A stretch of DNA of 11,116 bases from Chloroflexota bacterium. GTDB lineage: Bacteria > Chloroflexota > Anaerolineae > B4-G1 > DUEL01. Location of the stretch: NCBI GenBank assembly GCA_017743275.1, contig JAGHZG010000022.1, positions 1 to 11,116 on the forward strand, read 5' to 3'. Position numbers and translations under genes: made by a program. The notes beneath the pieces were generated by a model. It saw only the letters and a program-made list of their open reading frames with translations, did not search any database and was not told where the DNA came from. Below, piece by piece: positions 5,644-11,116 of the stretch (within the stretch, counting starts at the first letter, position 1; every line of letters begins with the position of its first letter).

Positions 5644-6300
5644 ATGAAATCTCCGTTCACCATCACCGCAGAGGATGCGGAGGCCGCAGAGAGGAACAAT
5701 CAGATACAACCCCCGCGCCCTCTGCGTTCTCTGCGGTTAGAACACAAACGCCCCTCTCCCGCCCACCTGCGCGCCGTCCAGGTGCTGACGGGCGTCGTCA
5801 TCGTCGGCGCGCTGGCGGCCGCCGTCTACTTCCGGGACCGGCTGCAGGAACTGGCGGCCTACGGCTACGTGGCCGTCTTCCTGGTGGGATTGCTCAGCAA
5901 CGCCACCATCATCCTGCCCATCCCCGGCCTGGCGGTCAGTTCGGTGCTGGGCGGCGTCTTCAACCCCTGGCTGGTGGGGGTGGTCGCGGGCATCGGGCAG
6001 GCGCTGGGGGAACTCTCCGGCTACCTGCTGGGCTACAGCGGCCAGACCCTGGTCGCCGACCGCCCCATCTACGACCGCCTCTACGGTTGGATGCGCCGCT
6101 ACGGGGTCTGGGTCATCTTCGTCTTGGCGGCCATCCCCAACCCGATTTTTGACATCGGGGGAATGATCGCCGGCGCGCTCCGCTTCCCGCTCTGGAAATT
6201 TCTCTCCAGTTGCGCGGCGGGGAAAATCGTCAAAAACATCGTCTTCGCCCTGGCCGGGTACTACGGCATAGAGGCCATCCTGCGCCTGCTGGGGCGATGA
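5644..6300 (+). CDS. VTT-domain (DedA/TVP38-type) membrane protein
   Basis: A 218-aa integral membrane protein of the VTT/SNARE-associated superfamily. Hydrophobic segments begin near residue 46 (VLTGVVIVGALAAAVYF), followed by a domain with re-entrant-type loops: NATIILPIPGLAVSSVLGG, then GIGQALGELSGYLLGYSG, and AAIPNPIFDIGGMIAGALR near the third quarter. Some DedA-family members translocate undecaprenyl phosphate; whether this one does is unknown. The ATG at 5644 has AGGTGA (5633-5638) 5 nt upstream, overlapping the dehydrogenase stop, so the two genes are probably translationally coupled. The first 35 or so residues are unlike the family because codons 8-32 lie in an inverted repeat (5665-5738). 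An alternative GTG start downstream, near 5782, would remove this tail. Confidence 0.85.
   Translation: MKSPFTITAEDAEAAERNNQIQPPRPLRSLRLEHKRPSPAHLRAVQVLTGVVIVGALAAAVYFRDRLQELAAYGYVAVFLVGLLSNATIILPIPGLAVSSVLGGVFNPWLVGVVAGIGQALGELSGYLLGYSGQTLVADRPIYDRLYGWMRRYGVWVIFVLAAIPNPIFDIGGMIAGALRFPLWKFLSSCAAGKIVKNIVFALAGYYGIEAILRLLGR
5665..5738. repeat. Inverted repeat inside the VTT gene 5' coding region
   Basis: The left arm, ACCGCAGAGGATGCGGAGG (5665-5683), pairs with CCTCTGCGTTCTCTGCGGTT (5719-5738). In the shared 18-base core 15 positions match. The loop is about 35 nt and contains another CCGCAGAG unit (5684-5691). Such CCGCAGAG/CTCTGCGG palindromes look like dispersed intergenic repeats. Here it is read through in frame as TAEDAEAAER...PLRSLRL. 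Confidence 0.65.
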
Positions 6301-6306
6301 CCCGGC

Positions 6307-6380
6307 GACCTGCGATCCTGCGACCTGCGACCCTGCGACCTGCGACCCTGCGACCTGCGACCCTGCGACCTGCGACCTGT
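6307..6380 (+). repeat. Tandem repeat, 15-bp period, about 4.9 copies
   Basis: Alternating 7- and 8-base units (GACCTGC and GACCCTGC, one copy GATCCTGC) fill the whole gap between the VTT stop codon and the AAGGAGG of the AOR gene. The array is nearly perfect, so recent slippage or recombination is likely, and copy number may vary between strains. Confidence 0.9.
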
Positions 6381-6391
6381 AAGGAGGCAAC

Positions 6392-8209
6392 ATGAACGGC
6401 TACATGGGCAAACTGCTGCGCGTGGACCTCTCCGGGGGCCGAATCTGGGAGGAGCCCCTGAACGAGGAGTACGCCCGCCTCTTCGTCGGCGGGAGCGGCC
6501 TGGCGGCCCGCTACCTGCTGGATATGGTCGGCCCGGAGACGGACCCCCTGGGCCCGGAGAACCCCCTCATCCTGATGACCGGCCCGCTGGTGGGCACCGC
6601 GATGCCCTCGGCGGGACGGCTGAGCGTCTGCGCGCTCTCCCCCCTCACCCGCATCTGGGGGGAGTCCAACACCGGGGGCTTTGTGGGGCCCGAACTCCGC
6701 TTCGCCGGGTACGACGGCATCATCGTCACCGGGCGGGCCGAACGCCCTGTCTGGCTCTCCGTGGTGGAGGGGGAGGCCCGCCTGCACGACGCGACCGACC
6801 TCTGGGGCCTGGACTCCTACGCCACCCAGGAGGGGGTCCGGGAACGGCTGAATGAGCCGAAGGCGCGGGTCCTCTGCATCGGCCCCGCCGGGGAGCGTTT
6901 GGTGAAGATGGCGGCGGTGATGAACGACCACGGCCGCGCCGCCGGACGGACCGGTATGGGCGCCGTGATGGGCTCCAAGAACCTCAAGGCCGTCGCCCTG
7001 CGGGGCACCGCTCAGGTCCCCCTGGCGGACCCGGAGGGGTTCAAGGCGACGGTACGGGAGGTCAACGCCGCCGCCTCCGAGGATATGGCCGCCGAGGCAC
7101 TCCGGCTGGCGGGAACAGCGGGGTACGTGGATATGGCGCTGATGTTCGGCGACCTGCCTATCCGGAACTGGCGGCTGGGGGAGTGGGAGGAGGCCGGGAA
7201 CCTCTCCGGCGTCCTCCTGACGGATCAGTACCTGAACCGCCCGATGGCCTGCTACCGCTGCCCCATCGCCTGTGGCCGGGAGACCCGCGCGCCCCGCTAC
7301 GGCCTGGAGAAGGTGGACGGCCCTGAGTACGAGACCATTGGCGCCCTGGGGACGATGCTGATGATCGCCGACCTGGAGGCCGTCATCTACGCCGGCCACC
7401 TCTGCAACGTCTACGGGATGGACACCATCAGCGTCGGCTGCACCATCGCCCTGGCCTGTGAACTGGCGGAGCGGGGCATCCTCACCCCCGCCGATACTGG
7501 CGGCCTGGAACTCCGTTTCGGCGACGCGGAGACTGTCCACCGGCTCATCTCTATGATGGCCCGCCGGGAAGGGTTCGGGGATGTGCTGGCGGAGGGGAGC
7601 GCGGCGCTGGCGGAACGGTTCGGCGTCCCCGACCGGGCCATCGTGGTCAACCGGCTGGAAGTGCCGATGCACGACCCGCGCGCCTTCGTCGGAATGGCCG
7701 TCACCTATGCCCTCTCCCCGCGCGGCGCCTGCCACATGGAGGGGGACATGTACGGCGTGGACACCGGCCAGGGCCCGGCGGTGGAACTGGGCATCCTCCC
7801 CGGCGACCGTTTGGAGATGACGGAGGAAAAGGGGCGCATCGCGGCCCGCCAGCAGGCCTGGCGCAACCTGTACAACTCCTTGATTCTCTGCCAGTTCCAG
7901 AATCCCGGCGTGGAACGGGTCCTGGCGGCGCTGAACGGGGCCACGGGCTGGGGCTGGACTCCGGAGGATCTGTTAGAGGCCGGCAAGCGCATCGTCACCC
8001 TGAAACGGGTGCTGAACATGCGCCGGGGGCTGACCCGCGCCAGCGACCGTCTCCCGGCGCCGCTGCTGGAGCCTCTGGAGACGGGCGGGGCGGCGGGCGT
8101 GGTGCCCGACCTGGAGGTCCTGCTGGCGGGGGCGTATGCCGAATACGGCTGGGACCCGCAGACCGGCGCGCCGACGGAGGCCGCGCTGAAGGCTGCCGGG
8201 CTTGGCTGA
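6392..8209 (+). CDS. Aldehyde ferredoxin oxidoreductase family tungstoenzyme
   Basis: A 605-aa homologue of AOR-family enzymes, which oxidise aldehydes to carboxylic acids with ferredoxin using a tungsten bis-pterin centre and one [4Fe-4S] cluster. Family blocks include GKLLRVDLSGG, FVGGSGLAARYLL, TGPLVGTAMPSAGR, SNTGGFVGPELRFAGYDGI and MNDHGRAAGRTGMGAVMGSKNLKA (pterin binding). Cluster ligands are C287-x2-C290-x3-C294 and probably C500; from memory the Pyrococcus furiosus AOR ligands are 288, 291, 295 and 494. E312 and H448 (in SPRGACH) fall at or next to the active-site Glu313 and His448 of that enzyme. Nothing essential appears lost, so activity is likely. The substrate cannot be deduced. 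The start has AAGGAGG (6381-6387) 4 nt upstream. No ferredoxin or pterin-biosynthesis gene is adjacent. Confidence 0.93.
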   Translation: MNGYMGKLLRVDLSGGRIWEEPLNEEYARLFVGGSGLAARYLLDMVGPETDPLGPENPLILMTGPLVGTAMPSAGRLSVCALSPLTRIWGESNTGGFVGPELRFAGYDGIIVTGRAERPVWLSVVEGEARLHDATDLWGLDSYATQEGVRERLNEPKARVLCIGPAGERLVKMAAVMNDHGRAAGRTGMGAVMGSKNLKAVALRGTAQVPLADPEGFKATVREVNAAASEDMAAEALRLAGTAGYVDMALMFGDLPIRNWRLGEWEEAGNLSGVLLTDQYLNRPMACYRCPIACGRETRAPRYGLEKVDGPEYETIGALGTMLMIADLEAVIYAGHLCNVYGMDTISVGCTIALACELAERGILTPADTGGLELRFGDAETVHRLISMMARREGFGDVLAEGSAALAERFGVPDRAIVVNRLEVPMHDPRAFVGMAVTYALSPRGACHMEGDMYGVDTGQGPAVELGILPGDRLEMTEEKGRIAARQQAWRNLYNSLILCQFQNPGVERVLAALNGATGWGWTPEDLLEAGKRIVTLKRVLNMRRGLTRASDRLPAPLLEPLETGGAAGVVPDLEVLLAGAYAEYGWDPQTGAPTEAALKAAGLG

Positions 8210-8245
8210 AAGAGAGCGAACCATTCAGGCTTCCTCACCCATCCC

Positions 8246-8261
8246 CCGCCGCCTGCGGCGG
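8246..8261. terminator. Short GC-rich hairpin after the AOR gene
   Basis: CCGCCGC and GCGGCGG pair around a 2-base centre, 36 nt after the AOR stop. No T-run follows, so a factor-independent terminator is only possible. The stretch 8210-8245 shows nothing else. Confidence 0.25.
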
Positions 8262-8268
8262 CAGCGGC

Positions 8269-8410
8269 AACTACCTACAGGGGGACTCTGAGCCAGCGCC
8301 TGTAAAAGATGCTGGCAAGCACGCCCTTGTAGCGCAGGCCGCCAGGCCTGTATTCGCAGGCTAAAGCCTACGCTACATCATCTGCAAACGGGTCAGGGTC
8401 GGTAGTTACT
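8269..8410 (-). mobile_element. 142-bp MITE-like element, copy B (inverted)
   Basis: This copy has the same length as copy A (3559-3700), opposite orientation, and the same order of internal parts. Perfect 9-bp direct repeats GGCAGCGGC flank it (8260-8268 and 8411-8419). The ends carry inverted AACTACC and GGTAGTT. The internal nested hairpin (8329-8376) has arms GTAGCGCAGGC and GCCTACGCTAC with one mismatch. Shared blocks in copy A orientation include CAGGCCTGGC, GCCTGCGCTACA, GCCAGC followed by TCTTTT, and CCCCCTG ahead of AGGTAGTT. No coding capacity. It occupies the middle of the 324-nt gap between the AOR and glycosyltransferase genes. Confidence 0.72.
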
Positions 8411-8412
8411 GG

Positions 8413-8429
8413 CAGCGGCGAGGCCGCTG
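8413..8429. repeat. Short perfect hairpin overlapping the right flank of copy B
   Basis: CAGCGGC-GAG-GCCGCTG, 7-bp arms with a 3-nt loop. It overlaps the right-hand direct repeat of the element (8411-8419), so it may simply be the pre-existing target palindrome. Confidence 0.45.
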
Positions 8430-8463
8430 GGGGAGGAGTGAGGCTGAACCGTCACGCCCTTCT

Positions 8464-8492
8464 GTGCCAGGCACTTCGGAAGTGCCTGGCAC
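8464..8492. repeat. Perfect 13-bp hairpin palindrome
   Basis: GTGCCAGGCACTT and AAGTGCCTGGCAC pair perfectly around CGG. The core is related to the GCACTTCGTGCC units near 1062 and 3473, pointing to a shared repeat family. It lies 42 nt before the glycosyltransferase ATG, in the leader or before it, and could also end transcription from upstream. No T-run follows. Confidence 0.7.
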
Positions 8493-8533
8493 GTTCGAGG
8501 GTTCTGCCACCTGAGACGGAATTGTTGCCATTT

Positions 8534-9964
8534 ATGAGACTCCCTTTTCCGCTGTGGGCGTTCGGGCTTGCCCTGATCCTCCGAGTGATACCGGTGCTCT
8601 GGGGCCTCTCCCTGGACATCGGCCTGGACGACATGTTCCAGTACGATATGCTGGCGCGCAGCATCGCTGCCGGGAATGGCTACCGCTGGTATGCCCGGCC
8701 GGACCTGGAACTTATCCTGCCGTACCTCCAGATAGACCTTTCTCAGATTCCCTACGACCCGCGCGGCGTGGAGACCTCGTTTCGTCCGCCCCTGTATCCC
8801 GCATTTCTGGCACTGGTGTATACGATTTCGGGCCTCCCCCACCGCTTCGCGGCGGCGCGGCTGGCGCAAGCGGTTCTGGGGGCGTTGCTGGCGCCGATGA
8901 CGTACATCCTGGGGCGACGATACGGCCTGGGAGAGCGCGAGGCCCGCGGGGCCTCACTGGCTGTGGCCACATATCCGATTCTGCTGGCCTATCCACTGGC
9001 GCTGGCTACAGAAAACCTCTTTTTCCCGCTGGTTCTGGCCTCGGTGCTGCTGTTGCTGCGGGCCGACGAGCGGAACCGGGCCCGCGACTGGTTCATTGCA
9101 GGCCTTCTTCTGGGACTGGCGACGCTGACCCGTTCGGTCATCTTCGCCTTCGGGCTTCTGGCGGCAGGCTGGGTTGGTTTCTCCGGCCATGGCTGGCGCG
9201 TGGGCCTGCGCAACGGCCTGCTGGTCCTGACTGGCGCTCTCCTGCTGATCCTCCCCTGGGCTGCGCGCAATACCCGTCTGCACGGCCAACTCACGTTCGT
9301 GGAGTCCTCCCTGGGCTATCAAATGTACCTGGGGTATCATCCGAAGTCCACCGGCACGTTTAACGCCGAGATCGCGACAGACCTGCTGTCCATCCTGGAC
9401 GATGCGGAGCGGAACGAACAAGGATTGCGGGCGGTGGCGGACTTTGTCCGCGCCGACCCGATGCGCGTGCCGTATCTGATGGTGCGGAAATTGGGATATT
9501 TTTGGGGGCTGGAGAAACGGGCGCTCATCTATTTCTACAGTAACGGCTTCTTCGGCCCGCTCCCGGCGTGGGTGCTGATTTTCGCTCTGTTGCTGGTGAG
9601 TGTGCCGCTGGCCCTGATCACCCTGCCTGCCGTTTTAGGGTTGGTGTTTGACCGATGGCGGCGCCCCGTCGCCCTGCTGACCCTGCTGTTGGTGAGTTAC
9701 ATTCTTCCCCATATACTGATTATCGCGGAGGACCGCTTCCACCTTGCCCTGATCCCCTTTCTGGCGATACTGGCCGCGCGCGGCGTCTCCATCCTCTCTC
9801 ATCAGACAACGGATATGAAGAAGGCCGAAAAATGGCGATGGGGAATTGCCGCCACCCTGATCGCGCTGTTGCTGTACAACTGGCTCTTTGAAGTATACGC
9901 TGACCGGCAAAAACTTCTCCTGCTCTTATCTCCAGGGGGACACACACTGGGGTTCCCCTATTAA
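8534..9964 (+). CDS. Membrane glycosyltransferase, GT-C fold (ArnT/PMT-like)
   Basis: A 476-aa polytopic membrane protein with about ten or more hydrophobic segments. After the first segment (residues about 7-25) comes an extracytoplasmic loop with D32-D33 and the pattern YDMLARSIAAGNGY, then RPPLYPAFLALVY (84-96). This layout, with an acidic pair after the first membrane span and an RPP/YP motif before the next, is typical of GT-C enzymes that transfer sugars from polyprenyl-phosphate donors. Donor and acceptor are unknown. The ATG at 8534 is chosen because the first membrane span starts there. An upstream GTG (8438) would translate the 8464-8492 hairpin and has a Shine-Dalgarno only 1 nt away. 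No strong ribosome site precedes 8534; in-frame TTGs at 8522 and 8525 are alternatives. The CPBP gene follows after 12 nt, probably in one operon. Confidence 0.8.
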   Translation: MRLPFPLWAFGLALILRVIPVLWGLSLDIGLDDMFQYDMLARSIAAGNGYRWYARPDLELILPYLQIDLSQIPYDPRGVETSFRPPLYPAFLALVYTISGLPHRFAAARLAQAVLGALLAPMTYILGRRYGLGEREARGASLAVATYPILLAYPLALATENLFFPLVLASVLLLLRADERNRARDWFIAGLLLGLATLTRSVIFAFGLLAAGWVGFSGHGWRVGLRNGLLVLTGALLLILPWAARNTRLHGQLTFVESSLGYQMYLGYHPKSTGTFNAEIATDLLSILDDAERNEQGLRAVADFVRADPMRVPYLMVRKLGYFWGLEKRALIYFYSNGFFGPLPAWVLIFALLLVSVPLALITLPAVLGLVFDRWRRPVALLTLLLVSYILPHILIIAEDRFHLALIPFLAILAARGVSILSHQTTDMKKAEKWRWGIAATLIALLLYNWLFEVYADRQKLLLLLSPGGHTLGFPY

Positions 9965-9976
9965 CCAGGGAGACGG

Positions 9977-10606
9977 ATGGTTCGTGAAACTTCACCCCTA
10001 TCATCTCTGTTCTCGGGGACGACCTGGAGAGCCACTGTGGCGGTTGTCGCCAGCACTCTCCTCCTGGTGGTGGATAGTTACCACGTCTTCTGGGGGGACC
10101 TATTGCTGACCCGCACTTTGCTCTACCTGGTGGTCCCACTGGGCATCGTCCTGCTGATCTTCCGGGAGCACCCCGCCCGCTACGGGGTCCAGTTGGGGGA
10201 CTGGCGGGCAGGGATGGCCTGGACGCTGGGGGCATGCGCAGGACTGGCGGCGCTGATGGCCGTCGTGGCCCGAACCCCGGCGTTCCGGGAGTATTACGGC
10301 ACCGATGCATCCCGGCCTCTGTTCTGGCTGGCGGACGGGGTGGAACTGCTGGGGTGGGAGTTTTTCTTCCGGGGGTTTCTGCTCTTCGCCCTCTACCGGG
10401 CCTGCGGGCCGCTGGCTCTGCTCCTCCAGGCGGTGCCGTTCACGATGGCCCACATCGGGAAGCCGGAACTGGAGACGCTCAGTTGTATCTTCGGCGGGAC
10501 GGCCTTCGGCTACATCGCCTGGCGGACCCGTTCGTTTCTGTACCCGTTTCTCATTCACTGGTTTCTGGCCTCTTTCACGGCGGTGGTCGCAGGCATTGGT
10601 GGCTGA
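9977..10606 (+). CDS. CPBP-family intramembrane protein (CAAX-protease-like)
   Basis: A 209-aa membrane protein of the CPBP/Rce1 family. Motif 1 reads W127-E128-F-F-F-R132, where many members have EExxxR, so the first glutamate is replaced by tryptophan. Motif 2 is FTMAH159 followed by IGKPELETL, and motif 3 is LIH194-WFLASF. The metal- and catalysis-related E128, H159 and H194 remain, so proteolytic activity is possible but not certain. Hydrophobic spans occur near residues 19-36, 43-62, 78-98, 120-145 and 163-205. AGGGAG lies about 6 nt before the ATG. It follows the glycosyltransferase stop by 12 nt, suggesting co-transcription. CPBP proteins in bacteria have diverse roles, including peptide processing; no substrate peptide gene is visible here. 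Confidence 0.85.
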   Translation: MVRETSPLSSLFSGTTWRATVAVVASTLLLVVDSYHVFWGDLLLTRTLLYLVVPLGIVLLIFREHPARYGVQLGDWRAGMAWTLGACAGLAALMAVVARTPAFREYYGTDASRPLFWLADGVELLGWEFFFRGFLLFALYRACGPLALLLQAVPFTMAHIGKPELETLSCIFGGTAFGYIAWRTRSFLYPFLIHWFLASFTAVVAGIGG

Positions 10607-10716
10607 AGTGTAGAAGCCCTCCGGCGTGGCGCGGATCGCCAGACTGTCTGCCCCGCCAGGGGATTACCGGGGCCACAGGATGTCCTCTTTCACCCTCTTC
10701 TGGAGGAGGGAGAAGG

Positions 10717-10751
10717 GGGTTTTGCGGCAGCCTTCGGCCGCCGCAAAACCC
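10717..10751. terminator. Strong hairpin downstream of the CPBP gene
   Basis: Arms GGGTTTTGCGGCAGCC and GGCCGCCGCAAAACCC pair at 15 of 16 positions around TTC, so the tip forms a C(TTCG)G tetraloop. It begins 111 nt after the CPBP stop. There is no T-run after the stem, so it may be a REP-type repeat instead of a terminator. The preceding 10607-10716 contains no recognisable gene. Confidence 0.5.
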
Positions 10752-10795
10752 TATTTCTGCGTCGGTTGGGAAAGAGGCCAGAACAGGATTTGGGC

Positions 10796-10815
10796 GTGGG
10801 CAGCAATCTGCCCAC
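10796..10815. repeat. Perfect 8-bp hairpin ahead of the GNAT gene
   Basis: GTGGGCAG-CAAT-CTGCCCAC, about 60 nt before the acetyltransferase start. No regulatory role can be assigned. Confidence 0.5.
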
Positions 10816-10874
10816 CCTGCGGGAATGAGATTGCCCAGACAATTTCGGAGCGCTCTACTGCGGATAGGGGAAGA

Positions 10875-11116
10875 ATGAGCGGGTTGATCGTTCGTCCGGC
10901 GACTCCTGAGGACGCGGCTGCCATCACCGCCGTCCACTGCAGTCACGTCCAGGTCTGGCGGCGGGATGGGAAAGGGGAAGTCGTCCCGTACGACGCGCTT
11001 TCTCCCTACGAGCAGTGGCTCCATGGCGGCCCGTGGATGAACGTGGAGACCTGCGCGGCGTATCTGCAGGCCTGGTTAGGGGCAGGCCATCTGGCGCTGG
11101 TCGCTCTTCAGGGTGA
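10875..11116 (+). CDS. GNAT-family N-acetyltransferase, N-terminal fragment
   Basis: The frame runs off the right edge after 80 complete codons. It starts MSGLIVRPATPEDAAAITAV, the usual opening beta strand and helix of GNAT enzymes (xxIRPATPEDAxAI), which transfer an acetyl group from acetyl-CoA to an amine. The fragment continues through WLHGGPWMNVETCAAYLQAW and ends in GHLALVALQG, probably the strand where GNAT proteins read GxxLVAExxG. The acetyl-CoA binding loop (R/QxxGxG/A) is beyond the window. AGGGGAAG lies a few bases before the ATG. Substrate unknown. Confidence 0.75.
   Translation, partial: MSGLIVRPATPEDAAAITAVHCSHVQVWRRDGKGEVVPYDALSPYEQWLHGGPWMNVETCAAYLQAWLGAGHLALVALQG

Noticed and set aside
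6230..7735. Long open frame antisense to the AOR gene, with repeated SQVAG/RRVAG units
   Set aside because: The repeated units come from the 15-bp tandem repeat and the rest mirrors the AOR coding sequence.
10563..10783. 14-base inverted match TTCTGGCCTCTTTC (10563-10576) and its complement (10770-10783)
   Set aside because: One arm is inside the CPBP coding region, the arms are about 190 nt apart, and nothing else supports a function, so chance is possible.

Overview
The window looks like the chromosome of a GC-rich bacterium. Genes run at roughly 65-73% GC in the blocks I counted by hand, and intergenic spaces carry many small palindromic repeats. A tungsten-type aldehyde ferredoxin oxidoreductase homologue and the gene complement would fit a thermophilic or anaerobic lineage such as Chloroflexota. 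That placement is inference only; no rRNA or other marker gene is present.

Layout: (1) 1-1038, the C-terminal half of a YyaL/SPATA20-type thioredoxin-domain protein (+), with its last codons inside an imperfect inverted repeat. (2) 1103-3316 on the minus strand, read right to left: an AbrB-type antitoxin, a PIN-domain VapC toxin and nadB (L-aspartate oxidase), each overlapping the next. The promoter at 3352-3379 has a 12-bp palindrome exactly in its spacer. (3) 3317-3733, a divergent intergenic region with two hairpins, a forward promoter and a 142-bp MITE-like element. (4) 3734-5638, a WbpA-like UDP-GlcNAc 6-dehydrogenase interrupted by a 186-residue mini-intein inserted directly before the catalytic cysteine. 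This is the most striking feature. (5) 5644-6300, a VTT/DedA-type membrane protein, then a 15-bp-period tandem repeat, then 6392-8209, an AOR-family tungstoenzyme. (6) 8210-8533, intergenic, with a second, inverted copy of the 142-bp element. (7) 8534-10606, a GT-C-type membrane glycosyltransferase followed 12 nt later by a CPBP-family membrane protein. (8) 10607-10874, a spacer with strong hairpins, then the start of a GNAT acetyltransferase cut by the window edge.

How they may work together: the nucleotide-sugar dehydrogenase, the VTT protein (a superfamily that includes undecaprenyl-phosphate translocases) and the membrane glycosyltransferase suggest an envelope-glycan theme. The dehydrogenase should be inactive until its intein splices out, because splicing is what assembles its active-site Gly-Gly-His-Cys segment. 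The two 142-bp elements lie in opposite orientation, each flanked by 9-bp direct repeats, and bracket the dehydrogenase-VTT-AOR block. One of them sits between the dehydrogenase promoter and its start codon.
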